In this document: positions 19,887 through 30,943 of the stretch, piece by piece
Layout: every line of letters begins with the position of its first letter
Numbering within the stretch: position 1 is the first letter of the stretch
DNA from: Gammaproteobacteria bacterium
GTDB lineage: Bacteria > Pseudomonadota > Gammaproteobacteria > Nitrosococcales > Methylophagaceae
Reading direction: 5' to 3'
Assembly (NCBI GenBank): GCA_029882915.1
Contig: JAOUJZ010000015.1
Coordinates: 1 to 41,324, forward strand
Length of the DNA: 41,324 nucleotides
Notes under the pieces: model-generated
Databases searched by the model: none
What the model was told of the DNA's origin: nothing
Seen by the model: the letters and a program-made list of their open reading frames with translations, nothing else
Position numbers and translations under genes: made by a program

Positions 19887-22310
19887 TCACTTATTCCAGT
19901 TACTTAAAAAATCAAAAAATTCACTCTCTGGCATGGGTTTTCCATAGTAATAGCCCTGAATTTGATCGCATTTCTGCTCGCGTAAAAAGTCGATGTGTTC
20001 TTTTGTTTCAGCGCCTTCAGCGATAATTTTCATACCGAGATTTTTTGCCAGTTGAATGATAGTAGTCGTTATCGCCGCATCGTCCTTATCATCAGGAAGT
20101 CCGGTGATAAATGAACGGTCAATTTTTAATTTATCAACATTAAATGCCTTTAGATAAGCTAAAGATGAATACCCCGTTCCAAAGTCATCAATGGACAATT
20201 TTACGCCCATTTCTTTTAATTCATTCAGGATCTGGATGGCACTGTTAGAATTGTGCATCAATGTGCCTTCAGTAATTTCCAAATCAAGATCGTCTGCCAG
20301 AAGACCGGTTTCCGACAATACTCTTTTGACCAAATTTATCAGATAGGGTGCTTCAAATTGTTGTGCTGCCAGATTAACAGCAACTTTGATTGGGTAGCCT
20401 TTGTCATGCCATGATTTGCAGTCATGACAGGCTCGTTCTAAAACCCATTCACCAATCGATGTAATCAAGCCAGATTCTTCCGCGACAGGAATAAATTCAA
20501 CAGGTGAAATCATCGTATCATGTCTTTTCCAGCGAATAAGAGCTTCAACACCGATTATTTTTTCTTGAAGTAAATCAATTTGGGGCTGGTAATATACTGA
20601 CAATTCATTACTTTCCATGGCAAGGCGTAACTGATATTCAAGAGTGATACGTTTTAATACCTCTTTTGTCATATCCTTTGTAAAGAAAACGAACTGGTTT
20701 CGACCGTTCTTTTTCGCTCGAAACATGGCAGTATCAACATTTTGTAGTAGTGTTTCATGATTTTCACCATCTTGTGGATAGGTGACAATTCCAACACTAG
20801 GTGTAATGTGCATGGTGTAATTAAGTACTTTAAATTGTTCTTCAAAGGCTTTTAATAAATTCTCCGCAAGTTGTTTAATATTTTTTGTATCATTCAGCTT
20901 ATCAAGCATAATAAGAAATTCATCGCCACCCAGTCTGGCGACAATATCGGTGTCACGGAAATTATCTTCTAAGCGTTGTCCCACCTCTTTTAATAACTGG
21001 TCACCTATATAATGTCCCATACTGTCATTGATGGTTTTGAAGTTGTCGAGATCGAGCTGTATTAATGCTATGTGTGTTTTCTCTACTTCCGCATCAATGA
21101 TTGCGCGGATCAGGCGTTCTTCCATAAATGTTCTGTTAGGTAAGCCTGTTAATGAATCATGGTAGGCCAGATACCGGATCTGGTTTTCTGTTTTTTTACG
21201 CTCAGACATATCAGAAAACATGGCTACATAATGAGTGACTTCATGAGTACCCGAACGAGCGATCGAACTGATATTCATCCATTTAGGATAGGTTGTTCCA
21301 TCTTTTCGACGATCCCATATTTCACCTTCCCAGTGTCCTGTGTCCGTTATGCTTTCCCACATATCCTGATAAAACTGTTTGGTATTACGACCTGACTGTA
21401 ATAGTCTTGGATTTCTTCCTAGTACTTCGTTTTCTTCATAACCAGTTAAATGACAAAATGCTGAATTGACCCGGACAATATCGCTTTTGTGGTCAGTTAT
21501 CATTATTGCTTCTGTGGAAGAGTTGATGACTTTATTCGCCAGATGTAAATTCTGTTCCGCTTGTTTTCGCTCTGAAATATCATCCATCATGATAACGAGG
21601 TTATGTTCATTCTCAAGACGCATACAATGAATAACCATATGAACAAAAATTATATGACTATCTTGATGTGTCATTTCTAATTCTACTTCAGTATGCTCTG
21701 TTGAAAAGTCGGTGATGTCTTTTAATGCAGTTAACAGTTTTTCTTGATGTTTTTTGACAACCAGATCTGATAATTTAAGTTCTTGTAACTCGTCTCGTGA
21801 GTAACCCAAAATGGAGCAAAACTTCTGATTGATATCAAGCCAGTATTGATCCTCTTTGATAGTAGCCATACCAATAAGAGGTAGTTCAAAATAGAGTTTT
21901 AACCATTCCTGTTGCTCTTGAAGCAGACGTATTTTGGATTTACGTTCAGAAACATCTCGACCGATACCAACAACGCCTATACATGTTTCAGGATCTTCAG
22001 GGTCAAAAGCAGGCATTAAAATGGTTTCAATCCATTGTGTTTCTAACCAGCCATCAACACTAATTTCAATATTACATTCCAGAACTTTTTTTTGTTTTGA
22101 TTCGACAACTTCATCGTCTTCTTTCACATAGCGAGCAGCGGTCTTGGGATCAAGAAAATCATAATAGGTCTTGCCGATTATTTGCTCTGGAGTGCAATGG
22201 TACAGATCTAAAAAAGCCTTGTTTACAGTCACAAAAACACCGGACACATCAACAAACCAGGCTATGTCTGGAATATTATCAAGTATAGGCTGGTAGTCAG
22301 TGTTGTTCAT
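19887..22310 (-). CDS. PAS-PAS-PAS-GGDEF-EAL cyclic-di-GMP signalling protein
   Basis: An 807-residue soluble protein that makes or breaks cyclic-di-GMP. Three PAS sensor domains (about 1-124, 130-250 and 255-375, each ending in a DxSERK-type linker) precede a GGDEF domain (380-545) and an EAL domain (555-807). The GGDEF motif at 461-465 is intact and has the RxxD inhibitory site (452-455) at the correct five-residue distance. The EAL motif (589-591), Asn646, Glu678, the DDFGTGYSS loop (708-716), Lys729, Glu765 and Gln785 are also present. Both activities are therefore possible. There are no membrane segments. A TTG at 22325 is an alternative start; the ATG at 22310 has GAG eight bases upstream. 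Single gene. Confidence 0.94.
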   Translation of the reverse strand: MNNTDYQPILDNIPDIAWFVDVSGVFVTVNKAFLDLYHCTPEQIIGKTYYDFLDPKTAARYVKEDDEVVESKQKKVLECNIEISVDGWLETQWIETILMPAFDPEDPETCIGVVGIGRDVSERKSKIRLLQEQQEWLKLYFELPLIGMATIKEDQYWLDINQKFCSILGYSRDELQELKLSDLVVKKHQEKLLTALKDITDFSTEHTEVELEMTHQDSHIIFVHMVIHCMRLENEHNLVIMMDDISERKQAEQNLHLANKVINSSTEAIMITDHKSDIVRVNSAFCHLTGYEENEVLGRNPRLLQSGRNTKQFYQDMWESITDTGHWEGEIWDRRKDGTTYPKWMNISSIARSGTHEVTHYVAMFSDMSERKKTENQIRYLAYHDSLTGLPNRTFMEERLIRAIIDAEVEKTHIALIQLDLDNFKTINDSMGHYIGDQLLKEVGQRLEDNFRDTDIVARLGGDEFLIMLDKLNDTKNIKQLAENLLKAFEEQFKVLNYTMHITPSVGIVTYPQDGENHETLLQNVDTAMFRAKKNGRNQFVFFTKDMTKEVLKRITLEYQLRLAMESNELSVYYQPQIDLLQEKIIGVEALIRWKRHDTMISPVEFIPVAEESGLITSIGEWVLERACHDCKSWHDKGYPIKVAVNLAAQQFEAPYLINLVKRVLSETGLLADDLDLEITEGTLMHNSNSAIQILNELKEMGVKLSIDDFGTGYSSLAYLKAFNVDKLKIDRSFITGLPDDKDDAAITTTIIQLAKNLGMKIIAEGAETKEHIDFLREQKCDQIQGYYYGKPMPESEFFDFLSNWNK

Positions 22311-22450
22311 GGCAGTAACTCGCAAACTTATACATAAATTGATGTGACAAAATCAATTCTTCAACTAATAACCGATAGCTTTAGTCAGATATTAATCCAA
22401 TAAATTAATATTTGCGAGCTATTTGCTTATAGCGAGCGAACAACAGAATG

Positions 22451-23251
22451 TCACACTAATTTTTCAATCAAAGTAATTATAATTTCAACCGCAATTAGGA
22501 TGATAATGATCCATTCCAATGTTGATGAGTGGTGATGCTTTTGTTCATCGGCTAGCATTTCTAGCAGTGTATGAATGGTATCTAGTTTTTTTGATAATAC
22601 GTTAGTGCGTTGACTTAATTCGAGATAATTGGACATTTGCAGATATAAAGCCTGGTATTCAGGGTGTTCCCAAAAAAATTCAGGAACATCCAGCAAATCA
22701 AATTTAAGAATGATGTCGCTGTTAGCCAGAAATAATTGACCGCGAATTTTGGCCAACGCTTTTTTTGATAAATTAATACGTCCGGTATTCGCTAATGACT
22801 CAGGTAGATGCTTGGTTTTTTCAATGGTTTGCTGTGTTTTCCTTTCAAATGAAGCGAGTTTTATTGATTGTGCCATCGCATGTGAAACCGCAACCAGATT
22901 TTTTTTATCTTCGTCTGATTCCATCTCAATAGTGTCAAACTGTATGCGATGTTGTTGAGCGTTTACTTTGTAACGAAAACTATCTTCCTGAATATCGTCA
23001 TGAAGATCTATGGCAAATTCACATAGTTGAGTTTGTAACTTACGCCGTTCATCCAGTTCTACGTTCCAGTGCACAACGACACCATAAGGAAATATCATGG
23101 AATATGCTTGATTGTGGTCAATCATCAGCACATCCTTGAATAATACCGCTCGCCGACTAGCTAATAATTCCTGACTTAAGGCGTTGAAGTCAAAATCTTT
23201 GGCTAGACAAAGCGTAATACAATGTAAGGTGTTATCAGTCATGTGTATCAT
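22451..23251 (-). CDS. RMD1/YagE family (DUF155) membrane-anchored protein
   Basis: A 266-residue protein of the RMD1/YagE family. Features are FPYGVVVHWNV near residue 55, AVSHAMAQSIKLASFE in the middle, then the FFWEHPEYQALYLQMSNYLELSQR block, a coiled segment (NVLSKKLDTIHTLLEML) and a C-terminal membrane helix (STLEWIIIILIAVEIIITL). Eukaryotic relatives (RMND1, Rmd1, Mrx10) act in mitochondria, where RMND1 is linked to holding mitochondrial ribosomes at the inner membrane; the bacterial role is unknown. The ATG overlaps the upstream stop (ATGA), indicating coupling; an alternative ATG lies at 23242. Confidence 0.88.
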   Translation of the reverse strand: MIHMTDNTLHCITLCLAKDFDFNALSQELLASRRAVLFKDVLMIDHNQAYSMIFPYGVVVHWNVELDERRKLQTQLCEFAIDLHDDIQEDSFRYKVNAQQHRIQFDTIEMESDEDKKNLVAVSHAMAQSIKLASFERKTQQTIEKTKHLPESLANTGRINLSKKALAKIRGQLFLANSDIILKFDLLDVPEFFWEHPEYQALYLQMSNYLELSQRTNVLSKKLDTIHTLLEMLADEQKHHHSSTLEWIIIILIAVEIIITLIEKLV

Positions 23252-23679
23252 TCTTCAATTTCATCAACATCGGCCTGACCTGACATTCTTCGGCGAATAT
23301 GTGACCAGGACATACCCGTGGCAAGTATGGCCGCCATTAAAAACAAGACAATGTATGAAATGATGGACACGCTATCAATGCCAAGTAAACCGATATCAAC
23401 AAGCCACCAGATAATAATGGCAAAAAAGGAGAATGCCAGTGTTAAACCAAAAGGCCCAAGTGATCTTAGTGTAGCGCGAATATAGACTGTCCAACCGATT
23501 AATAATACGACGGCTGACATTGCAAAGACAGGTGATAATTTGGCTGAACTGCTAAACAAGACTTCTTTAGTCCAGTGGTAAAAGCTATATCCACTGGGAT
23601 TATAGGTTGCATAGACTAACAGCAATGCAAAACCTAGACGAATAGTAAAACTTTGCCAACCAAAATACTTTTCAGCCAT
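23248..23679 (-). CDS. DUF6524-like four-helix membrane protein
   Basis: A 143-residue protein with four hydrophobic helices. Landmarks are ATYNPSGYSFYHW after the first helix, IGWTVYIRATLRSLGPFG between helices two and three, and a charged C-terminal tail (DVDEIEE). This pattern agrees with the DUF6524 family as I remember it. It lies between acyP (20-base gap) and the RMD1-family gene (4-base overlap), so the three form one operon. No function is known. Confidence 0.75.
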   Translation of the reverse strand: MAEKYFGWQSFTIRLGFALLLVYATYNPSGYSFYHWTKEVLFSSSAKLSPVFAMSAVVLLIGWTVYIRATLRSLGPFGLTLAFSFFAIIIWWLVDIGLLGIDSVSIISYIVLFLMAAILATGMSWSHIRRRMSGQADVDEIEE

Positions 23680-23699
23680 AACTACAACCCTTTATATAT

Positions 23700-23975
23700 T
23701 TATCGAATAGTAAATTCTTTATAATCACCCGTTGCGTTCAGGTGTTCAACAGTAACATCACTGACATTTGCATAAATAGGCCCTTTCCTGCACCAGTCAG
23801 AGAATAGCATTAACTGTTGTTGTTCACCTTCGGCAACTATTTCAACACAGCCATTAGAGAGGTTTCTGACCCAGCCAGTAACACCTAACTGCGAGGCATG
23901 CTGATAGGCGGAGGCTCGATATCCGACACCTTGTACTTCACCACTTATTAAAAGGTGTAACTGTGTGCTACTCAT
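23700..23975 (-). CDS. acyP: Acylphosphatase
   Basis: A 91-residue acylphosphatase that hydrolyses the carboxyl-phosphate bond of acyl phosphates such as acetyl phosphate. The catalytic residues are present: Arg20 in the phosphate loop (GEVQGVGYR) and Asn38 (GWVRNLSNG). It is full length with no signal peptide. It is the first gene of the leftward acyP-DUF6524-RMD1 set and divergent from the Sel1-repeat gene. Confidence 0.96.
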   Translation of the reverse strand: MSSTQLHLLISGEVQGVGYRASAYQHASQLGVTGWVRNLSNGCVEIVAEGEQQQLMLFSDWCRKGPIYANVSDVTVEHLNATGDYKEFTIR

Positions 23976-24066
23976 ATCCCATCAAATGCTGTGATTGTAT
24001 TTTTATCTTAATTATAGAGTAAGATTAAGTTTCGAAGTTTTGTTAATTATCAATATTGGAATTGAG

Positions 24067-24576
24067 ATGAGACAAGTACTTTTTCTTATTATCGTTTTTT
24101 GTAGCCAATCTATCTGGGCAGAGTGTTATGTGGAAGAGCTGGCTGCAGAACAAAATTTCATAAACTGTATGGCAGTCGCCGAACAAGGCGATGCTGATGC
24201 TCAATATATAGTTGCAAATATGTATAGCAGTGGACAGGGTGCCGATAAGGATGAACGCAAGGCAGTAGATTGGTACAGGAAATCTGCTGATCAGGATAAT
24301 GACCTAGCTCAATATGGCTTGGGCATTATGTACGAATACGGTTTGGGTGGGTTGAATAAAGATGCCAATGAAGCATATGAATGGTATCGAAGAGCGGCGG
24401 ATAATGGAAACTATTTTGCACAGAATAAACTTGGTCTCATTATGCCAAAGCAAGAAACGCATGAAGGCCATGATATGGCTGATAATATGGACTTAGAAGC
24501 TGATCCCTTTAACCCTCATGATGAAGACACTTTGTTTGAGCGGTTCTGGGATTGGTTGTTAGGAACAGAAAAATAA
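24067..24576 (+). CDS. Secreted Sel1-repeat (TPR-like) protein
   Basis: A 169-residue protein with a clear signal peptide (RQVLFLIIVFCSQSIWA, cut before Glu19) and two or three Sel1 repeats: GDADAQYIVANMYSSGQG, AVDWYRKSADQDNDLAQYGL and YEWYRRAADNGNYFAQNKLG. An acidic, Met-rich C-terminal region with an FWDWL end follows. Sel1 proteins are periplasmic or outer-membrane scaffolds for protein-protein contacts. The open frame extends up to a TTG-type start at 23995, but the ATG at 24067 has GGA six bases upstream and places the signal peptide at the N-terminus, so it is preferred. Confidence 0.87.
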   Translation: MRQVLFLIIVFCSQSIWAECYVEELAAEQNFINCMAVAEQGDADAQYIVANMYSSGQGADKDERKAVDWYRKSADQDNDLAQYGLGIMYEYGLGGLNKDANEAYEWYRRAADNGNYFAQNKLGLIMPKQETHEGHDMADNMDLEADPFNPHDEDTLFERFWDWLLGTEK

Positions 24577-24604
24577 CAAAAGGTTCTCAGACAGAACCTT
24601 TTGT
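24576..24604. terminator. Bidirectional rho-independent terminator between the Sel1 gene and guaA
   Basis: A perfect 12-base stem ACAAAAGGTTCT / AGAACCTTTTGT with a CAGAC loop. T runs follow on both strands, so it serves both convergent genes. Confidence 0.92.
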
Positions 24605-24613
24605 TTTATCCGT

Positions 24614-26191
24614 TTACTCCCACTCAATGGTGGCCGGTGGTTTTCCTGAAATATCGTAGGTGACGCGAGAAATACCTTCGACTTCGTTGATGATACGATT
24701 AGATACTAATCCAAGAAAATCATAGGGTAAATGTGCCCAACGTGCCGTCATAAAGTCGATAGTTTCTACTGCTCGTAGTGAAACTACATAGTCATAACGA
24801 CGACCATCACCCATGACACCCACTGATTTTACAGGTAGAAATACGGCAAAGGCCTGACTAGTCTTGTCATATAAATCATGATTGTATAATTCGTCGATAA
24901 AAATTTTGTCGGCTTTACGTAACAAGTCGGCATATTCTTTTTTCACTTCGCCTAGAATGCGAACGCCAAGACCGGGTCCCGGGAAGGGATGACGATAAAC
25001 CATATCACGCGGCAGACCGAGTTCTACACCCAGTTTACGCACTTCATCTTTAAATAATTCGCGTAAGGGTTCAAGAAGTTTGAGTGTCATATAGTCTGGC
25101 AGACCACCGACATTGTGGTGGGTTTTGATAACTTGAGCTTTACCAGTTTTAGCCGCAGCAGACTCAATAACATCAGGGTAAATAGTGCCTTGGGCCAGCC
25201 ATTTTACATTGGACAGATTTTTGGATTCTTCCTCAAATACATCAACAAAAACACGACCAATAATGCGACGTTTTGCTTCTGGATCATTTTCACTCGCCAG
25301 TTCATTCAGGAAACGCTGTTCTGCATCAACACGAATGACTTTAATACCCATGTGTTTGGCGAACATGGCCATAACCTGATCGCCTTCGTTTTCTCGAAGT
25401 AGACCATTATCTACAAATACACAAGTCAGTTGTTCACCGATAGCTTTGTGCAATAAGGCCGCCACAACTGATGAATCTACACCGCCCGAAAGTCCCAGCA
25501 ACACATCATCACTACCTACTTGTTCACGAATAGTGTTGATGCTGTCTTCAATAATATGAGCCGATGTCCATAAGGTGTCACAACCACATATTTCGGTCAG
25601 GAAGCGCTCAATGATGCGTTGGCCTTGTACAGTATGCGTAACTTCAGGATGGAACTGTACGCCATAGAATTTTCTACCTTCATCTGCCATGCCTGCAAAA
25701 GGTGCACTGTCAGTGCTGGCGATAACATGGAAACCCTCAGGTAGTTTAGCAACACGATCGCCATGACTCATCCAGACATCAAGTAGGCCAAAACCTTCAT
25801 CAGAAGTATGGTCTTCAATATCACGCAGTAAGGCAGAATGACCTCGGGCACGGACTTGAGCATAACCAAATTCACGATGCGCAGAAGATTCAACCTGGCC
25901 ACCCAACTGCATTGCCATGGTTTGCATGCCATAGCAGATCCCTAATACGGGTATGCCTAATTCAAAAACTGCTTGTGGTGCAACGGGAGCTGCTTCTCCG
26001 ATTGTTGAATCAGGGCCGCCCGATAGGATAATACCTTTAGGTGCAAATTCACGAAGTTCAGCTTCACTGATTTCAGGATCACGTAATTCACAGTAAACGC
26101 CAGCTTCGCGAATTCGGCGGGCGATAAGCTGTGTGTATTGTGAGCCAAAATCAAGAATAAGAATTCGGTGGTCGTGAATGTCGTTGCTCAT
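24614..26191 (-). CDS. guaA: GMP synthase (glutamine-hydrolysing)
   Basis: GuaA converts XMP to GMP using ATP and glutamine. The 525-residue protein has an N-terminal class I glutamine amidotransferase domain (nucleophile Cys86 in GICYGMQ, then the QFHPEVTHT catalytic His/Glu). Next come the ATP-pyrophosphatase domain with the PP-loop LSGGVDSSV near residue 234, and a dimerisation domain with [12 protein letters not shown] and the terminal PPATIEWE. Length equals that of E. coli GuaA. It follows guaB in the standard guaBA order, with a 76-base gap. Confidence 0.98.
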   Translation of the reverse strand: MSNDIHDHRILILDFGSQYTQLIARRIREAGVYCELRDPEISEAELREFAPKGIILSGGPDSTIGEAAPVAPQAVFELGIPVLGICYGMQTMAMQLGGQVESSAHREFGYAQVRARGHSALLRDIEDHTSDEGFGLLDVWMSHGDRVAKLPEGFHVIASTDSAPFAGMADEGRKFYGVQFHPEVTHTVQGQRIIERFLTEICGCDTLWTSAHIIEDSINTIREQVGSDDVLLGLSGGVDSSVVAALLHKAIGEQLTCVFVDNGLLRENEGDQVMAMFAKHMGIKVIRVDAEQRFLNELASENDPEAKRRIIGRVFVDVFEEESKNLSNVKWLAQGTIYPDVIESAAAKTGKAQVIKTHHNVGGLPDYMTLKLLEPLRELFKDEVRKLGVELGLPRDMVYRHPFPGPGLGVRILGEVKKEYADLLRKADKIFIDELYNHDLYDKTSQAFAVFLPVKSVGVMGDGRRYDYVVSLRAVETIDFMTARWAHLPYDFLGLVSNRIINEVEGISRVTYDISGKPPATIEWE

Positions 26192-26229
26192 AAGGTTCTC
26201 TAGTTAAAGAAGGTAAGACCAGCGCAGTA

Positions 26230-26248
26230 TATAACCGCGCGGGTTATA
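26230..26248. repeat. Short inverted repeat in the guaB-guaA gap
   Basis: TATAACC / GGTTATA stem (7 bases) with a GCGCG loop. It may tune guaA expression relative to guaB, but there is no T run, so it is not a clear terminator. Confidence 0.35.
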
Positions 26249-26267
26249 AAATTACCTAATAATCGAG

Positions 26268-27775
<1,508 letters not shown>

Positions 27776-27793
27776 TCAGGAACCTTAGGGTTT

Positions 27794-29302
27794 ATGGCAT
27801 CACTTGATTCATTAGATAACAGCACAACACTAGCAACACGCGCAGTCAAAGATGTTTATGCCGTATCGCGACTGGTGCGTGAAGCCCGTGTTGCGCTAGA
27901 AGGCTCATTTCCGTTGGTGTGGGTGGAAGGTGAAATATCCAATCTTGCCATGCCTGCATCAGGGCATATTTATTTCACGCTTAAAGATGAAGCCGCACAG
28001 GTACGGTGTGCGATGTTTCGCAACCGTAATCGCCAGTTACGCTTTAAACCAGAAAACGGTATGCAGATATTGTTGCGCGTCCGGGTGACACTGTATGAAG
28101 GACGTGGTGAATTTCAGCTAGTAGTTGAACACATGGAAGAGGCGGGTAGCGGAGCATTGCAACGTGCTTATGAAGCATTAAAACATCGCCTTGGTGAAGA
28201 AGGTTTGTTTGATCAGGCGCATAAAAAAGAATTACCGGTATTGCCTCGATGTATTGGTATTGTGTCTTCACCAGATGGGGCAGCAGTGCATGATATTTTA
28301 ACGGTATTGAATCGACGTTTTCCTGCTGCCAACGTTATTTTGTATCCGGTTGCGGTACAAGGTAATGGTTCAGCGAAACAGATTGCTGAAGCTATTGCTT
28401 TGGCTGATCAGCGTCAGGAATGTGATGTTTTAATTATTGGTCGTGGTGGTGGCTCATTAGAAGACTTATGGAGTTTTAATGATGAGCTGGTGGCAAGAGC
28501 AATTTTTACATGTGAAACACCAATAATAAGTGCGGTCGGCCATGAAGTGGATTTTACCATTGCCGATTTTGTGGCTGATGTACGTGCACCTACGCCTTCG
28601 GCGGCAGCAGAAATAGCGGTGCCAGATTCAATGCAATGGTTAGCTAAATTGCAAAGCCATTGCCGACGATTAACCTTGTTGATGACCCATCGTTTACACA
28701 ATGACAGTCGTCATATACGACATTTGCAACAGCGATTACCACAACCACAAACAATGATCAGCCAACAGATGCAAAGGCTGGATAGGCTAGAACAGCAATT
28801 ACATCGTAGCTGGTCACAAACACTGAATCACAAACGTCAGCGACTGGATTATTGGTCGATAAGGTTAAAGCATCCGCAAGCAAAGATTGAAGCTCAGCAA
28901 CACAAGGTGATAAATCTACGTGTCCGATTGCAGCAAAGCATTAAACAGAAATTAGCTCAGGCTTACTTTCACTATCAGGCCATCAATCAACGATTGCAGT
29001 TAACATCCCCTTTACCGGCAGTGAAAAGTCAGCAAGACAATTTGAAACAATTACAGCATCAACTTCACAACTCAATGAAGCAATTATTGCAAAAACATAA
29101 AGCAAATTTAAGTCAGCAAATGCGTACGTTGGCAGCGGTGAGTCCCTTAAGTACATTGGAGCGTGGTTATAGCATTACCACCATAGCGAGTACCGGACAG
29201 GTATTACGTCATGTTGATGAGGTTGAAGCGGGACAGCATATTAATGTTCGATTACAACAAGGACAGTTAACATGCCAGATAAAAGAGATAAAACATGATT
29301 AG
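27794..29302 (+). CDS. xseA: Exodeoxyribonuclease VII large subunit
   Basis: XseA with small XseB subunits degrades single-stranded DNA to oligonucleotides. The 502-residue protein has an N-terminal OB domain (FPLVWVEGEISNL, SGHIYFTLKDEAAQVRCAMF), the catalytic domain (IGIVSSPDGAAVHDIL, DVLIIGRGGGSLEDLW, ISAVGHEVDFTIADFVADVRAPTPSAAAE) and a long Gln-rich coiled-coil that binds XseB. A C-terminal segment with SPLSTLERGYSI follows. It is longer than the E. coli protein, mostly in the coiled-coil. xseB is not in the window. Its 3' end overlaps the M23 gene by eight bases. Confidence 0.97.
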   Translation: MASLDSLDNSTTLATRAVKDVYAVSRLVREARVALEGSFPLVWVEGEISNLAMPASGHIYFTLKDEAAQVRCAMFRNRNRQLRFKPENGMQILLRVRVTLYEGRGEFQLVVEHMEEAGSGALQRAYEALKHRLGEEGLFDQAHKKELPVLPRCIGIVSSPDGAAVHDILTVLNRRFPAANVILYPVAVQGNGSAKQIAEAIALADQRQECDVLIIGRGGGSLEDLWSFNDELVARAIFTCETPIISAVGHEVDFTIADFVADVRAPTPSAAAEIAVPDSMQWLAKLQSHCRRLTLLMTHRLHNDSRHIRHLQQRLPQPQTMISQQMQRLDRLEQQLHRSWSQTLNHKRQRLDYWSIRLKHPQAKIEAQQHKVINLRVRLQQSIKQKLAQAYFHYQAINQRLQLTSPLPAVKSQQDNLKQLQHQLHNSMKQLLQKHKANLSQQMRTLAAVSPLSTLERGYSITTIASTGQVLRHVDEVEAGQHINVRLQQGQLTCQIKEIKHD

Positions 29303-30149
29303 AGTATTACTAGCACTTGGCTTGTTAATGAGTTTTTCCGTATCAGCCATGACGTTACCTCGGCAGTCAGCAGTACCCGGAGGGGTCGTGATAGTACCTC
29401 TTGTTAGTGATGCCACTGCGACAAAAAAACCGCTAGTAAAATACAATAATCGACGTGTTACTGTAGTTAAACAGCAGCAACAATGGATGGCAGTTGTGGG
29501 CATTCCACTGGCTGCTAAGGCCGGCAAACATAGTCTGGTCATGACATCGGCAGGAAAAACCCAAAAAGTGTCATTTGAGATTGCAGATAAATCTTATCCA
29601 ACCCAGCACATCACTATCAAAGATAAACGTAAGGTGAGCCCCACCAAGCTCGATATGAAACGGATTAGCGCGGAAACAGCTGAAATTAAATCTGCATTAC
29701 GCTATTGGACGGAGCAGGAAAATGTGCCATTGAGCTTTGCATGGCCGATTGAAGGTAGGGTTAGTGGTCTATTTGGGCGTAGACGGGTATTCAATGGTCA
29801 GCCACGAAAACCGCATAGTGGGATGGATATTGCTGCGCCAAAGGGCACTGCAATTCATGCTCCAGCTGGTGGCGTGATCAGGGAGACAGGAGACTATTTT
29901 TTTAATGGCAATACGGTCTTTATTGATCATGGTCAGGGAGTGGTCACCATGTTTTGTCACATGGATCGGATAGACGTTCAAAAAGGACAAGCAATAGCGC
30001 AAGGAGATGTGATCGGCACAGTCGGGATGACTGGTCGAGTGACAGGTCCGCATTTACACATGGGAGTTAGTCTTAATGATGCTCGTGTTGAGCCTCGATT
30101 GTTTTTTCCTGAAAGAGTGGCTGTTGCGGGTGATGAGCAAGACCAGTGA
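29295..30149 (+). CDS. Secreted M23 (LytM-type) peptidoglycan endopeptidase
   Basis: A 284-residue protein with a signal peptide (cut near VSAMT, residue 18), an N-terminal beta-sandwich region (about 25-100), a short linker and a C-terminal peptidase M23 domain. Zinc ligands appear intact: His and Asp in KPHSGMDIAAPKGT and the HLH of GPHLHMGV, with a supporting His in FCHMD. It should therefore be an active enzyme cleaving peptide cross-links in the periplasm, not a degenerate EnvC/NlpD-type activator. The ATG lies within the end of xseA with GAG seven bases upstream, so the two genes are probably co-expressed, although their roles seem unrelated. Confidence 0.92.
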   Translation: MIRVLLALGLLMSFSVSAMTLPRQSAVPGGVVIVPLVSDATATKKPLVKYNNRRVTVVKQQQQWMAVVGIPLAAKAGKHSLVMTSAGKTQKVSFEIADKSYPTQHITIKDKRKVSPTKLDMKRISAETAEIKSALRYWTEQENVPLSFAWPIEGRVSGLFGRRRVFNGQPRKPHSGMDIAAPKGTAIHAPAGGVIRETGDYFFNGNTVFIDHGQGVVTMFCHMDRIDVQKGQAIAQGDVIGTVGMTGRVTGPHLHMGVSLNDARVEPRLFFPERVAVAGDEQDQ

Positions 30150-30167
30150 AAAAATAGTAACTGTTTG

Positions 30168-30893
30168 TTAGAGACGAAAATCTCTACCAAGATAAACGCT
30201 CAATACTTTTTTGTCTTTCAGGATTTCTTCAGGTGTGCCTTTTGCAATTACTTCACCTTCATTAAAAATATAGGCCCGTTCGCAGACATTTAATGTCTCG
30301 CGGACATTGTGGTCGGTGATCAAAATACCAATGCCTCGATCAGCAAGCTCTTTGATAATGCCTTGAATATCGAGAACTGAAATAGGATCAACACCGGCGA
30401 ATGGTTCATCTAATAAGATAAATTGGGGATCCATTGCCAAAGCACGAGCAATTTCTACTCGGCGGCGTTCACCACCTGATAATGACATGCCCAAGGAATC
30501 ACGTATATGATCAATATGAAAATCTGCCAATAGCCGTTCAAGTAGATCCTGTTTGGCTTCGATATCCAGCTCTTTACGTGTTTCAATAATGGCATAAATA
30601 TTATCAGCCACACTGAGTTTGCGAAATACAGACGCCTCCTGAGGCAAATAGCCAATTCCAAGTTGAGCACGTTGATGTATTGGATAGTAGGTCAGTTCTT
30701 GCTGATCAAGGAAAACTGTACCATTATCAACAGGAATTAAACCTACAATCATATAAAAACTGGTGGTTTTACCTGCACCGTTAGGGCCTAATAAACCAAC
30801 GATTTCACCGCTGTTTACTTCCAATGATATGTTTTTTACAACTTGGCGATCACCAAAATGTTTTGATAACTGTTGGGCAGATAAAATGCTCAT
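30168..30893 (-). CDS. lptB: LPS export ABC transporter ATP-binding protein
   Basis: LptB powers lipopolysaccharide extraction by the LptB2FGC complex at the inner membrane. The 241-residue ATPase has Walker A (GPNGAGKTT), a Q-loop (YLPQEASVF), the signature LSGGERRR, Walker B ([13 protein letters not shown]) and the switch His (LITDHNVRE). It is last in the kdsD-kdsC-lptC-lptA-lptB set. In many relatives rpoN follows lptB; here the next gene is the convergent M23 peptidase, 18 bases away. Confidence 0.98.
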   Translation of the reverse strand: MSILSAQQLSKHFGDRQVVKNISLEVNSGEIVGLLGPNGAGKTTSFYMIVGLIPVDNGTVFLDQQELTYYPIHQRAQLGIGYLPQEASVFRKLSVADNIYAIIETRKELDIEAKQDLLERLLADFHIDHIRDSLGMSLSGGERRRVEIARALAMDPQFILLDEPFAGVDPISVLDIQGIIKELADRGIGILITDHNVRETLNVCERAYIFNEGEVIAKGTPEEILKDKKVLSVYLGRDFRL

Positions 30894-30943
30894 GTTAAAC
30901 CTGTGGAACCTTTATATTAATTCTGGAAATAGATTGTGATTCT

